Below are positions 44,877 through 53,495 of a stretch of DNA of 64,000 bases, in pieces. This DNA is from Bradyrhizobium sp. 4 (lineage in GTDB: Bacteria > Pseudomonadota > Alphaproteobacteria > Rhizobiales > Xanthobacteraceae), in contig NZ_CP064686.1 of the NCBI RefSeq assembly GCF_023100905.1, forward strand, positions 3,968,001 through 4,032,000, in the 5' to 3' direction. The translations under genes and the position numbers were made by a program. The notes under the pieces were generated by a model. That model was given only the letters and a program-made list of their open reading frames with translations. It was not told the DNA's origin and did no database searches. Every line of letters starts with the position of its first letter. Position 1 is the first letter of the stretch.

Positions 44877-45227
44877 TTGCCTGAGTTTCGATACGCCCGC
44901 GAGGAGCTTCTGAAGGCCGCTGCCGAGCGCAAGGGCCTAACTGTGTCGGCTTATCTCCGCTCACTAGCGGACGCCGCACTGGCGCTGGAAGGATTCCCCG
45001 TTGGCGAGCAGCAGTATTGCCTGGTCCGGGGCGGCGAGTTGATCGCGACCGGCTTCAACCCATCCAAAGATCAAGACGGCGGCGAATGGCTTCCGATCGA
45101 GAATGAGGACAACCGGCCCTTTGACCCTGCGCTGCACTGGCGATTGAAGCCGCTGCCGTTGCGCCTAGATGGCGACCGCGTGGTGCGCACCTATCCCGTG
45201 GTGCCCAAGTCGATGGAGCACGCCTAA
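44877..45227 (+). CDS. Possible ribbon-helix-helix protein
   Basis: 116 residues from a TTG at 44877 that has GGAG six bases upstream; a longer frame opens at 44634 but crosses sequence with poor coding character. The N-terminal 40 residues (EFRYAREELLKAAAERKG, then TVSAYLRSLADAAL) have the beta-helix-helix pattern of Arc/MetJ-type DNA-binding proteins. The rest is an acidic domain with LHWRLKPLPLRLDG. Being the first gene after the iterons, it could bind them. Its stop overlaps the collar gene start by one base. Confidence 0.55.
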   Translation: MPEFRYAREELLKAAAERKGLTVSAYLRSLADAALALEGFPVGEQQYCLVRGGELIATGFNPSKDQDGGEWLPIENEDNRPFDPALHWRLKPLPLRLDGDRVVRTYPVVPKSMEHA

Positions 45228-46228
45228 TGGCCCAAACCGGCGTGCCGGCATGGTCACAGACTGCCGCAGCGAACGCGAACGCTGATCCCGCGGTGAATTG
45301 GCAGGAGGGAATGGCGCCCTCGGCCGTCAACGACTCCGCTCGTGCCTCCATGGCAAGCGTTGCAAAATACCGCGACGACACCGCGGGCTTGCTTATCACT
45401 GGCGGCACCTCGACAGCTTACACGTTGACGAGCAACACCGGCTTCTTTTCCAAGTCTACGATGAACGGCGCCGAGATTGCCGTCACCATCCACACTACGA
45501 ATGGTGCCAGCCCGACGCTGAACGTCGATGGTCTTGGTGCCGACCCCATCATCATTGATACCGTTTCATCGACCACCCCGGTCCCAAGTGCCACGCTGCT
45601 GACTGGCGGTGTCTATACGCTGGTGTATTACAGCTCCGGCAATACCTGGCGCCTCAAGGACTTCTACCAGCTCCCGTTCACCGTGCCGATTGGTGGGTTA
45701 GTTGATTTTATCGGGCCCGCCGTGCCGAGCAGCAATTTTGTTTTCCCGGTCGGACAGGCGATTTCGCGCGCGACTTACGTGACCCTATTCGGGCTCGTAG
45801 GCACCACATACGGGACCGGCGATGGGTCAACCACATTCAACGTCCCCGATCTTCGCGGCCGTGTGATTGCAGGCAAGGATGACATGGGCGGAAGCGCAGC
45901 AAGTCGTCTCACCTCGACTTATTTTGGCACTGGCGCGACGACACTTGGCGGCGTGGGCTCAAGTGGCGAGAGCACGACACTGGTGACGGGAAACCTGCCG
46001 CCATATACGCCGACGGGCACGGTGGCCGGCACCGTAAATATACTTTATCGGCAAAGTAACGCCCTCGACGGTCTAAACAACAACTACCTAAACGATATCG
46101 GGCCAACAGGCAGCGTCAACCGCAACCTATCTGCTACCTTCACCGGCACCGCGCAGGGTGGCACCAGCACTCCCATCCGCGTAGTCCAGCCAACCATGAT
46201 TTTGAACAAGCTTCTGAGGGTCATCTGA
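45227..46228 (+). CDS. Phage tail-collar (tail fibre) protein
   Basis: 333 residues, rich in Gly, Thr and Ser. The C-terminal half holds the phage tail collar domain, seen as VPIGGLVDFIGPAVPSSNF, FPVGQAISRATY, TYGTGDGSTTFNVPDLRGRV and the end ILNKLLRVI. Such proteins form short fibres or adsorption tips. The N-terminal half has a segment NWQEGMAPSAVNDSARASMA common to rhizobial phage fibres. In an element with no tail genes, it may decorate a helper phage's tail or be a virion spike. Confidence 0.82.
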   Translation: MAQTGVPAWSQTAAANANADPAVNWQEGMAPSAVNDSARASMASVAKYRDDTAGLLITGGTSTAYTLTSNTGFFSKSTMNGAEIAVTIHTTNGASPTLNVDGLGADPIIIDTVSSTTPVPSATLLTGGVYTLVYYSSGNTWRLKDFYQLPFTVPIGGLVDFIGPAVPSSNFVFPVGQAISRATYVTLFGLVGTTYGTGDGSTTFNVPDLRGRVIAGKDDMGGSAASRLTSTYFGTGATTLGGVGSSGESTTLVTGNLPPYTPTGTVAGTVNILYRQSNALDGLNNNYLNDIGPTGSVNRNLSATFTGTAQGGTSTPIRVVQPTMILNKLLRVI

Positions 46229-46233
46229 TCTCG

Positions 46234-46563
46234 ATGGCGGGCTGGGCCGATAAAATCAGGGCGCATAGCGCCAGCAAGCAGCCGAAGCCGCGCAAGCGGC
46301 GGCCGATTGTCTATTCCACTTCGGCACAGACGCGCGCTCCGAACGAGGAGACCGGTGATCCGGGCGCCGTGATGCAAGTCCATTACACCGCCGAGGACAA
46401 CGAAGTGAAGTTGACCGACGCGAAGGGAGTCCCGCTCGCGGGCAAAACGGATTCGTACGTGCTGCAGCCTGGAGAGACGGCGCTGCGCATTGCGACGCGT
46501 CTAGCTTTAGCTGGGATAGAGAGATCGGTTTACGCATCTCCTGATGCAGCATGGGTTGTCTAG
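46234..46563 (+). CDS. Hypothetical protein
   Basis: 109 residues. A basic start (KIRAHSASKQPKPRKRRPIV) is followed by a small beta-rich part (QVHYTAEDNEVKLTDAKGVP). It begins five bases after the collar gene and ends before a strong terminator, so it is the last gene of the early block. Function unknown. Confidence 0.6.
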   Translation: MAGWADKIRAHSASKQPKPRKRRPIVYSTSAQTRAPNEETGDPGAVMQVHYTAEDNEVKLTDAKGVPLAGKTDSYVLQPGETALRIATRLALAGIERSVYASPDAAWVV

Positions 46564-46612
46564 AAATTCAAGGCTTGGCTGGGATCTCCGTCCTGGTCGA
46601 GGTCCAAGACTG

Positions 46613-46651
46613 GCGACAAGGGGTTTGTTTCCTTCCCCTTGTCGCTTTTTT
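46613..46651 (+). terminator. Rho-independent terminator
   Basis: Perfect 11-bp stem GCGACAAGGGG (46613-46623) and CCCCTTGTCGC (46635-46645), followed directly by six T. It separates the replication/collar block from the capsid block, whose first start is only 24 bp further on. The capsid block thus either has a promoter inside this gap or depends on readthrough. Confidence 0.85.
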
Positions 46652-46674
46652 GGACCGTTAAGAGGATAGGTTGA

Positions 46675-47610
46675 ATGGAAGCCGACGCCCGCGCCGATGC
46701 GCCCGTCAGTTCTGAATCTACCGAGCTAACCGTCGCTTCCGCGGCGGAAGTCTTGTCGTCTGAACTCCACGATGATGGCCCGGCCGAACGCCGCACGCCT
46801 GCCATTGTGGAGAAGGAAGTCGATCCGCCTGCACCGAGCGATGACACGAAGATCAAGCTCAAGGATGGCGCCGAACTTTCGCTAACCGAACTGAAGCGCG
46901 GCTATATCAGCCGCAAAACGTTTACCGCGAAAACCCAGGCCCTCGCTGAAGAGCGGGCTCGCTTTGAGGAGGTTCGCGTCCACATCCAACACCATGCCGG
47001 CCTGGTCGCAGAATTGCGCCAAGCGCTGGACGTGGTTGCCGCCGCCCTGCTGCCTCAACAACCCGACGCCTCCCTGGTCGATGTTGACCCCCAGCAATGG
47101 AAAGACCAACAGGCGGAATACGAATTTAAGATGGGCGTCATAGCGCACGCCCAACAAGCCGCTCGGAATGAAGTCGAGGCTGCCCAAACAGCACGCGACG
47201 CCGAAGGGCGTGACTTTGCGCACCGTCAAGTGATGGCACGGCAACAGCAGCAGGAAAAGTTGCTGGAGACCATGCCGGAATTGACGAACGCGAAGGAAGC
47301 CCGACGATTCCAGGAAGACGCGATCGATACAATGGCTGAATACGGCTGCTCAGTTGAGGAGCTTAACGCCATGCTGAACGATTGGCGGAATTTCAGGATC
47401 GTCCGCGATCTATCCCGATACCAGAAGGCCATGAAATCGGTCTCCAAGGTCAAGGGCAAGATTGCAGGCGCTCCCGTGCTGACAAGCAACCGGCGCATGG
47501 ACAGGGCCGCAAGGTCCACCCGCGCGACACGGACGGAGTTCGAGCAATTCGCAAACACCGGGCGATTGGATGACGCAGCAGCGATCATCGCCCAACGCAT
47601 GAAAGACTAA
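46675..47610 (+). CDS. Scaffold-like protein preceding the capsid
   Basis: 311 residues, acidic and coiled-coil rich (ELKRGYISRKTFTAKTQALA, EERARFEEVRVHIQ, then AARNEVEAAQTARDAEG). Position directly before the major capsid gene, length and composition fit an internal scaffolding protein. The C-terminal 50 residues are basic (RMDRAARSTRATRTEF), as in scaffolds that contact capsid. AGAGGATAGG precedes the start. No protease is fused. Confidence 0.65.
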   Translation: MEADARADAPVSSESTELTVASAAEVLSSELHDDGPAERRTPAIVEKEVDPPAPSDDTKIKLKDGAELSLTELKRGYISRKTFTAKTQALAEERARFEEVRVHIQHHAGLVAELRQALDVVAAALLPQQPDASLVDVDPQQWKDQQAEYEFKMGVIAHAQQAARNEVEAAQTARDAEGRDFAHRQVMARQQQQEKLLETMPELTNAKEARRFQEDAIDTMAEYGCSVEELNAMLNDWRNFRIVRDLSRYQKAMKSVSKVKGKIAGAPVLTSNRRMDRAARSTRATRTEFEQFANTGRLDDAAAIIAQRMKD

Positions 47611-47615
47611 ACTCA

Positions 47616-48623
47616 ATGACTGTCGTTTCCGGAACGTTGCAGACCTACGATCGTGTAGGCAACCGCGAAGACCTGGAGGATGTTGTCTACAACATCTCAC
47701 CGAAGGATACGCCCTTTGTGTCTCTGATCGGCTCCACTCTGGTCTCCTCAACTCGTCATGACTGGCAGACGGACACTCTCCGCGCGCCAGCCACCAACGC
47801 TCAAGTCGAAGGCGACGATTTCGCCTTCCAGACCAAGGCGCCCACGGTTCGCGTGCAGAACTTCACCCAGATTGCGAGCGATACGCTCATCGTTTCGCAG
47901 TCCCAGGAGAAGGCGGACAAGGCCGGCCGCAAGTCGGAACTTGGCTACCAGCTCGCTAAAATGGGCGCGGAGATCAAGAAGGACGTGGAGCTTTCTCTCG
48001 TCTCCAACGCCGCCTCTTCCGCCGGCACCTCGACAACCGGCCGCGTCTCGGCGGGCTTCCCTGCATGGATCTCGTCCGCAACCTCAACGAACGGTTTGCG
48101 AGGCGCAACCGGTACGTCGGGCGGCTTTAACAGTGGCACCGGCCTTGTGACGGCGGCCACCAACGGCACCCAGCGCGCTTTCACCAAGACCTTGCTCGAT
48201 ACCGCGATTTCCACTTGCTACAACGCAGGCGGTAACCCGACCACGGTGATGGTCTCCCCGTACAACAAGCGCATCTTTTCGACCTTCATGGCGGATGCGA
48301 ACGTTGCTCAGCAGCGCACGCCTGCGAACGGCAAGAAGCAGGCAACCATCGTTGCTGCTGCGGACATGTACCTGTCCGACTTCGGTGAACTGGCCGTGGT
48401 GCCGAACCGCGTGATGCTGAACGCTTCGGCTTCGCGCAACGTCCTTGTTATTGACCCGGACTACGTCGCTCGCGGCGTCTTCCGCGCGATGGGGACGGAA
48501 AAGCTTGCCAAGACGGGCGACGCCGAGAAGCGGGCTGTCGTGACCGAGTTCTGTCTGGTCATGAAGAACGAGCAGGCCTGCACCGCCATCGCCGACACCT
48601 TCGGCCTCACCGCCAGCACCTAA
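47616..48623 (+). CDS. Major capsid protein (DUF5309/SU10-like)
   Basis: 335 residues. The start TLQTYDRVGNREDLEDVVYN and ISPKDTPFVSLIG, followed by the repeat-free middle with NPTTVMVSPYNKRIFSTF and the DMYLSDFGELAVVPNRVM segment, is that of the SU10-type HK97-fold capsid family (DUF5309). It would form the icosahedral shell. Its presence means the element can probably make its own capsid. It begins five bases after the scaffold gene. Confidence 0.85.
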   Translation: MTVVSGTLQTYDRVGNREDLEDVVYNISPKDTPFVSLIGSTLVSSTRHDWQTDTLRAPATNAQVEGDDFAFQTKAPTVRVQNFTQIASDTLIVSQSQEKADKAGRKSELGYQLAKMGAEIKKDVELSLVSNAASSAGTSTTGRVSAGFPAWISSATSTNGLRGATGTSGGFNSGTGLVTAATNGTQRAFTKTLLDTAISTCYNAGGNPTTVMVSPYNKRIFSTFMADANVAQQRTPANGKKQATIVAAADMYLSDFGELAVVPNRVMLNASASRNVLVIDPDYVARGVFRAMGTEKLAKTGDAEKRAVVTEFCLVMKNEQACTAIADTFGLTAST

Positions 48624-48636
48624 AGGGAAAACGAAT

Positions 48637-49071
48637 ATGCCTGTTACTCACTTTCCGATCTCGGTCCCGGACGCGGCGACTTACACCGTGGACCCGGACA
48701 ACGCTGGCCTGGTCCACTACATGCCGGACCTGACCGCGACCTGCACGATTACCTTGCCGACGCCTCAGACCGGCTTGTGGTTCGAGTTCGCGTATGTTGG
48801 TGCTGCTGCTGATGCCCAGAACTGGATCATCAGCACCGGTTCAAACACGAACTACTACAAGGGCGGTGTGATCCACATGGATTCCGACGCAGGCGCCGGC
48901 ACGGACGAGTTGGTGCCAGTTCGCAGCAACGGAAGCTCCAACGGCAAGTTCACGGTCGTGACGCCGGACGTTGGAACTCGCGTGCGTATCGAATGCGCTG
49001 ATGGCACCCGCTGGAATCTCGTCGGCCACGTCGTCAGCACGACCGTTCCAACCATTGCGGATCTGCCCTAA
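48637..49071 (+). CDS. Putative capsid-associated protein
   Basis: 144 residues, beta-rich and Gly/Thr-rich (FPISVPDAATYTVDPDNAG, then ATCTITLPTPQTGLWFEF). It lies 13 bp after the capsid gene, where decoration proteins are often encoded. No specific family recognised. It ends just before a hairpin terminator. Confidence 0.6.
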   Translation: MPVTHFPISVPDAATYTVDPDNAGLVHYMPDLTATCTITLPTPQTGLWFEFAYVGAAADAQNWIISTGSNTNYYKGGVIHMDSDAGAGTDELVPVRSNGSSNGKFTVVTPDVGTRVRIECADGTRWNLVGHVVSTTVPTIADLP

Positions 49072-49081
49072 CGGGCCTGGG

Positions 49082-49106
49082 GCGGCCCTTCGGGGCCGCT
49101 TCTCCT
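49082..49106 (+). terminator. Hairpin terminator after capsid genes
   Basis: Stem GCGGCCC (49082-49088), TTCG tetraloop, GGGCCGC (49093-49099), then TTCTCCTC. It follows the capsid-associated gene by 10 bp. The T-run is interrupted, so termination may be partial. Confidence 0.6.
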
Positions 49107-49123
49107 CTACGGAGCAAGCGACC

Positions 49124-49429
49124 ATGGAAGATTGGAAGATCCTCTCGCGCGACGACGACGGCACCATGACTTACTTCATGGACATCGGAAACGCGTGGGT
49201 GGTCAAGACCGAAACGCCGGTTGATGACCTCCTCGCTGCCAACAGTGAGGACTTCAACAACTCTCTTGGACAGAGATTCGGGGATGGCAAGGTGGTTGCG
49301 CGTCTGCCGCTCAATCTGTTTTTCGACAAGCTGGCAGAGCCGATGAAGCAGCGCGACCGAAAATTCATCAAACGGTTTCTGAATGACTCCAGCCACGCTG
49401 CGTTCCGCACCTTCAAAGGAAACATCTAA
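49124..49429 (+). CDS. Hypothetical phage protein
   Basis: 101 residues from ATG 49124, with GGAG nine bases upstream. Soluble, acidic in the middle, basic near the end (RDRKFIKRFLNDSSHAAF). It directly abuts the next gene. No family recognised. Confidence 0.6.
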   Translation: MEDWKILSRDDDGTMTYFMDIGNAWVVKTETPVDDLLAANSEDFNNSLGQRFGDGKVVARLPLNLFFDKLAEPMKQRDRKFIKRFLNDSSHAAFRTFKGNI

Positions 49430-50254
49430 ATGAGCACTGCTCTAACCCTGACAGAAGCGGCAGAGCGGCTTGCTCCCGTCTTCGCCGAAGAGACAGGAAC
49501 GTCTTCCGCCCTAGTATCCAGCCCCAAGGGCAAGTGGTTGTCTCTCGACGACGCGGCGGCCGTTCTTTCCGGGCGGGTTGCTGGGCAGCGTGCCGCGCCT
49601 CGCAAGAAACGGGCGGAGGTCACAGTCCACCAGGCGGCGGGCCAGATCGACAGGCCTTACGCTGATCTCGCGGAGGTCAGGCAAACCCGATATGCCGCGA
49701 CCGGCAAGCAATTGCGTTGCCTGTCCGAGATGAACGACTTCATTGATCGAGCCGTTCAGCAGTTTCAGGGAGTGGACGACATGACCGTGCTGCACAGTCC
49801 TGAGTTTCAAGCGAGCTATGCCTACGCTCAGGGATTGAAGACCATCTACGAAGCTGCATGCGGGGAAGAGCTTCAGGCGTGGAAACGACAGTGCGATGCC
49901 GAGAATGACGCCTTTAGCATCGATCGCCCGGATTGGGGCCGGGAAGAAACGGCCAAGGTCGTCGCCATGTTGAAGAGCATGGGCTCCAACGAGCACGAGC
50001 TTCAACAGCTTTGGTCGTCGCCTACTCCGATCAATCTCTCTAGCCCGGCTTGCCTCGCGATCGCACAGAAGGCCACCGGCATTGATGGGTGGGAAGCAAT
50101 TCCCGCCGCTCTGGCCGCTGTTGGATTCAGCGACAACGAGATACAGGCGGCTTTGTCAGGGGCGCCCGTTCTCTTGCGGGATCATCGGATTCAGGAATTG
50201 GTAGCGAGGGCAGCAGATGCAGACACGCCGGCAGAAGATCGCGAAGCTGCTTGA
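49430..50254 (+). CDS. Hypothetical phage protein
   Basis: 274 residues, largely helical. The N-terminal 70 residues include a basic patch (RAAPRKKRAEVTVHQAAG); the middle has ATGKQLRCLSEMNDFIDRAV; the last 100 residues include KATGIDGWEAIPAALAAVGF. No catalytic motif seen. Position in the late block suggests a virion or packaging accessory. Confidence 0.6.
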   Translation: MSTALTLTEAAERLAPVFAEETGTSSALVSSPKGKWLSLDDAAAVLSGRVAGQRAAPRKKRAEVTVHQAAGQIDRPYADLAEVRQTRYAATGKQLRCLSEMNDFIDRAVQQFQGVDDMTVLHSPEFQASYAYAQGLKTIYEAACGEELQAWKRQCDAENDAFSIDRPDWGREETAKVVAMLKSMGSNEHELQQLWSSPTPINLSSPACLAIAQKATGIDGWEAIPAALAAVGFSDNEIQAALSGAPVLLRDHRIQELVARAADADTPAEDREAA

Positions 50255-50555
50255 CAGCCCTAACGAGGGCGAACGACTTGCGGCGCAAGCTGCGCTGGAG
50301 CGCACAGAGATTACGCCCCCTGCCCTCGGCTCGCCTGAGTGGTGCACGGCCATGATCGAGCACAAGAACATGGTTTCTGAGTGCGCTGTACGCATTGACG
50401 ACCCAGGACTGAGCCCGGCGGAAGTTGCCACTATCCGACGGTGGGCTCGGTTCACCGGAAAGCCATGGGAAGACGGCGCCGAGGATCTACGGCGCATCCA
50501 TCAGCAACTGACGAGAGAGGACCAGAATCAATGTCTGCTAAGACCCCCGACCTAG
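50217..50555 (+). CDS. Hypothetical phage protein
   Basis: 112 residues, overlapping its neighbours by 38 and 25 bases. Helical and charged (QKIAKLLDSPNEGERLAAQA, then VATIRRWARFTGKPWEDGAE). Probably translated by coupling. Function unknown. Confidence 0.55.
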   Translation: MQTRRQKIAKLLDSPNEGERLAAQAALERTEITPPALGSPEWCTAMIEHKNMVSECAVRIDDPGLSPAEVATIRRWARFTGKPWEDGAEDLRRIHQQLTREDQNQCLLRPPT

Positions 50556-50848
50556 GTGAAATGGCGTTGCGACTTGAGCATGAACTGGTCAGGCGGGTTT
50601 CGGCCGGCCCGGTGGACAAGAGGTTCGGTGCAGAGATCGCACAAATGCTGGTGGATGCTAAAGACATGGAGCTTGCGGGCTTGCTGGCCTGTGGCCGCGC
50701 CCTCCACGCCGCGGCTGCCGTCTGCTTCGCCCGCAACGACAAGGACGCCGAGCTGCTGCACGACATGGCGCAACGGCTGATCGGGATGGCCTATGACAGG
50801 GTTGCCCTCAGCACCCCGCCGGAGCCGGACGGGGCGACGATGCACTAA
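50531..50848 (+). CDS. Hypothetical phage protein
   Basis: 105 residues from ATG 50531. Helical with Ala/Leu-rich segments (MELAGLLACGRALHAAAAVC). It is the last gene of this plus-strand run and converges on the next gene, overlapping it by four bases. Function unknown. Confidence 0.55.
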   Translation: MSAKTPDLGEMALRLEHELVRRVSAGPVDKRFGAEIAQMLVDAKDMELAGLLACGRALHAAAAVCFARNDKDAELLHDMAQRLIGMAYDRVALSTPPEPDGATMH

Positions 50849-51240
50849 TCGTCACCTGCCCAGGCGGGTTCTGAGTAATCGAGTGCAACCGTTCTGCCTT
50901 CGAACAAGCCCCAATCGCGCGCCTTCGATTCGAACGGACACGGCTCATTGTCCATCGCAGCATTTCGCCACCGGGATGCCATGCCCAGATACTCATCGAT
51001 CGACATCATGTTGCCTTCCTCAAGAGGAACGGCAGCCGCCTGGATAAGCAGAAGACCAAAGGGGGAAACCCAGAGCGCCGGACAGAGCATCGCTCGACGC
51101 GCGTCGTTTGATCTGCGGTATAAATTCGCTTCGTACAAGTTGCTAGCGCGCCCCCGCTGATTCTTGGCGAATTTTAAAGCGAATGGCCCAGCGCGCACGA
51201 CTGGCGCTCGGGTGCTGCCGTCCCATGAAATCTCCAACAT
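50845..51240 (-). CDS. Conserved mobile-element protein of unknown function
   Basis: 131 residues. Recognisable blocks are ALKFAKNQRGRASNLYEANL, YRRSN, MLCPALWVSPFGLLLIQAA, then PCPFESKARDWG and VALDYSEPAW. I have seen this block pattern in many short proteins on alphaproteobacterial phages and plasmids; the first part (K-F-A...E..LY) recalls a shortened kinase-like fold. No assigned function. Confidence 0.65.
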   Translation of the reverse strand: MLEISWDGSTRAPVVRAGPFALKFAKNQRGRASNLYEANLYRRSNDARRAMLCPALWVSPFGLLLIQAAAVPLEEGNMMSIDEYLGMASRWRNAAMDNEPCPFESKARDWGLFEGRTVALDYSEPAWAGDD

Positions 51241-51241
51241 G

Positions 51242-51802
51242 TTACGCTTTCTGATGGGCTTTCATGTATGGCGCGAATATGGGCGGCGCTTCCTTGTAGA
51301 AATCGACAACTGCTTCAAAATGCCTCCGCCGCACTTCGGCCCAAATGGGACGTTCGACATGCGTTTCCAGCATAGAGTTTGCATGTTCAAGTTTGATAAG
51401 AGACTGCCTTAGTCGTTCAATATACGCCTCCACTTCCGGTCCGAAGAAGTATGAGACCCGATCCGTTGCTCTAAGCCAGCGATAGTAGTGCTCGTCAGGG
51501 GCTCTGCCGTTCCGCACCACTTCTCCGATGAGCGACCGCACATCTTCGATTATCGACAGCCTCTTGTCGAAGAGGTCCAGCACGATTTTTTCGTTAGAGG
51601 TTTGCCAAGCTCGCTCAGCAACAGCAACCTGAGCGCGCCCCAACGTAAACGCTACCCAACCAGCAACGCTGGCGGCGAATACCGTGGCAATCGGCCCAGC
51701 GAAATCCTTCAGCGCCTGTATAGTTGGCGCGCCCGCCGTAATCGCCACAACGATCCAGAGTGCGGACGCGAGAAGTGCGCCAAGCGCAATTTCGTACTTC
51801 AT
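51242..51802 (-). CDS. Membrane-anchored hypothetical protein
   Basis: 186 residues from ATG 51802, with GGAGG eight bases upstream. Two N-terminal membrane helices (IALGALLASALWIVVAITAG and IATVFAASVAGWVAFTLG) are followed by a cytoplasmic helical domain (VAERAWQTSNEKIVLDLFDK, then YIERLRQSLIKLEHANSML). This layout is common in accessory genes of islands, sometimes linked to defence or superinfection exclusion, but nothing here proves it. It ends one base from the preceding minus-strand gene. Confidence 0.6.
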   Translation of the reverse strand: MKYEIALGALLASALWIVVAITAGAPTIQALKDFAGPIATVFAASVAGWVAFTLGRAQVAVAERAWQTSNEKIVLDLFDKRLSIIEDVRSLIGEVVRNGRAPDEHYYRWLRATDRVSYFFGPEVEAYIERLRQSLIKLEHANSMLETHVERPIWAEVRRRHFEAVVDFYKEAPPIFAPYMKAHQKA

Positions 51803-51922
51803 TCCCCCGGCCTCCGGAGCGAATTCAACCGGAACGGGCGCGGAAAGACAAGTCCCGCCACTCTCCCGCCGCGACTCAGGCGCGCCCTTCCACAGCGCAA
51901 TTCTGCGCATGTGGAGGCGAGC

Positions 51923-52765
51923 ATGCGGGCGAAGCTGTACAGCATCAGAGAGCCGTTGGCGGGGCGGTTGATGGCCGGTCTTCGAGCCGGACAAACGCCT
52001 CGGGCATTCGGAGTGTCGGCAGCGCGCCTTGAGATCTATTTCAAAGATCATCCGGAGTATGCGGCGACGGCGCGGCCTCTCATTGAGGCAAATGCGGTTG
52101 CCGCACAACGCAGAAAGGGCAACTACAACCGGAGCAAAACCCACTGCAAATTTGGGCATCCCTTTGTGGTGCACCAGCGGCTGAACTTTGACAAAGGGAG
52201 TGTGATCCGGAAGTGCAATATGTGCCACTTCCTTCGGTACAAGACTGGCGGCTCAGTTAAGCCAGAGGTTTTGGTGAAAGTGAAAGCTGCGCTCGAACGA
52301 GGAATCGCGATCAGTTCTCTGACCTCGTCCGGTAGATCAACCCGGTTGCTAGCGCACCATGCGCTCAGGCGTGCGAGGCGAGAGAACCCTGAGATTGACA
52401 GGCTCGCTGCAGCGGTCATTGAAGGCTCGCGATCGCGAGCCCTTCACACAAGATGGATGCGCGTCCGCAACGAGATTAAGCGCGCGCAAAATAATGATTA
52501 CTATTCGATCCGCTCGATGCTGCCGGCGAGCTTCCCCGACCGCGACGACGTAGTCAGCGCGATCTTCGAAGACATTCTGACAGGGGCGTTGAAGCGAGAA
52601 GATGTAAAAGGCCGGGTTCGCGCCTACGTCACCGCCCACAATCAGATGTTTGCCACCAAGTACCGCAAATTCGGCGACAGCCCCCTGGTCTCCCTGGATG
52701 AAGCAGTATTTGATGACGGGCCAACGACCAGGGGCGACACCGTGAGCCGCGGGCTATGGGACTAG
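51923..52765 (+). CDS. HNH-like zinc-finger protein with a sigma-factor-like C-terminus
   Basis: 280 residues from ATG 51923 (GGAGG just upstream). The middle has KTHCKFGHPF and IRKCNMCHFLR, the paired Cys/His pattern of small phage HNH/zinc-finger proteins. After about residue 195, sequence such as FPDRDDVVSAIFEDILTGAL, RVRAYVTAHNQMFATKYRKF and PLVSLDEAVFDDG reads like regions 2-3 of an ECF-type sigma factor. The combination could be a phage regulator of late genes. Both assignments are from pattern reading only. Confidence 0.6.
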   Translation: MRAKLYSIREPLAGRLMAGLRAGQTPRAFGVSAARLEIYFKDHPEYAATARPLIEANAVAAQRRKGNYNRSKTHCKFGHPFVVHQRLNFDKGSVIRKCNMCHFLRYKTGGSVKPEVLVKVKAALERGIAISSLTSSGRSTRLLAHHALRRARRENPEIDRLAAAVIEGSRSRALHTRWMRVRNEIKRAQNNDYYSIRSMLPASFPDRDDVVSAIFEDILTGALKREDVKGRVRAYVTAHNQMFATKYRKFGDSPLVSLDEAVFDDGPTTRGDTVSRGLWD

Positions 52766-52775
52766 GCCGCCCTAC

Positions 52776-52792
52776 CCTGGGACATTCCCAGG
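52776..52792 (+). terminator. Short hairpin after the HNH-like gene
   Basis: CCTGGGA-CAT-TCCCAGG, a perfect 7-bp stem with a 3-base loop, 10 bp after the stop codon. No T-run follows, so it may be an RNA end-stabiliser or a Rho-dependent stop. Confidence 0.4.
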
Positions 52793-53114
52793 TGCAGGCG
52801 CGCCGAGGCGCCCCGAAGGGGATGGATTTTTAAGCAAATCAGGTGCAGCGTGTCCGTGGGCTTAAGAACCCGGACTAGAATAGGCGGGCTACCGATTGGC
52901 GTCGGAAGCTGCCGAATGCATGGACCCTTGGCGGGGTCTGATGCGGGATGCACCTTGGCGGGTGCACCGAACCTGGCGAATATGCCGGGAGGGGTGCGCT
53001 ATGTCCAGAGCGAAAGCTTAAAGGCCGCCCGCCTGTTTCTAGCAGGTTCTTAACTCCCGGCTGCCCGTCCGACACGGGCAACGGCCTTAAGAAGCCATCT
53101 AGAAAGCCACCACC
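52793..53114. other. Non-coding stretch
   Basis: No convincing gene. It contains a repeated word (CTTGGCGGG at about 52926 and 52954, with TGCACC nearby) and the paired words GGCCTTAAG and CTTAAAGGCC. One short open frame (52850-53053) has no ribosome site and odd composition. It may hold the promoter of the next genes. Confidence 0.4.
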
Positions 53115-53495
53115 ATGAAAACGCCCCTAGGAAGCCCAGCGGACTCCGCTGGTGAGCTTTACGTTCGCACCGACATATCCCCCGACCAAATCTTCCATGC
53201 CATCGGCAGACTCCGAAAGGACGCCAGAGACGAGATTGACCGGCTGATCCGGTTTCTGGACGCGACCGACAATCACATGGAGCGGGAGCCGGATGATGAC
53301 GAGCCGGAGGAAACCGAGCCGTCCTTAGGGTCGCTCGATCGGGCGGCCGACCAAACCCGCTGGGGCGCCGGGTGCAAGGACGACACCGAACACGAGCACG
53401 ACGGCGGCGAGCCGGACGACACCGGCGTCGGCGACCACGACGGGTTGCTGGAGCAGACCGGCTGGCAAGACTGGCAGCATACGGTGATGGCATGA
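53115..53495 (+). CDS. Acidic hypothetical protein
   Basis: 126 residues, strongly acidic after residue 55 (REPDDDEPEETEPSLGSLDR, then DDTEHEHDGGEPDDTGVGDHD). The N-terminal part contains a helix GRLRKDARDEIDRLIRFLD. Very acidic phage proteins are sometimes DNA mimics or inhibitors, but I recognise no family. It overlaps the next gene by four bases. Confidence 0.6.
   Translation: MKTPLGSPADSAGELYVRTDISPDQIFHAIGRLRKDARDEIDRLIRFLDATDNHMEREPDDDEPEETEPSLGSLDRAADQTRWGAGCKDDTEHEHDGGEPDDTGVGDHDGLLEQTGWQDWQHTVMA

Noticed and set aside
52850..53053. 67-codon frame in the gap after the HNH-like gene
   Set aside because: No ribosome site, odd composition and no neighbour overlap, unlike the other genes of this element.
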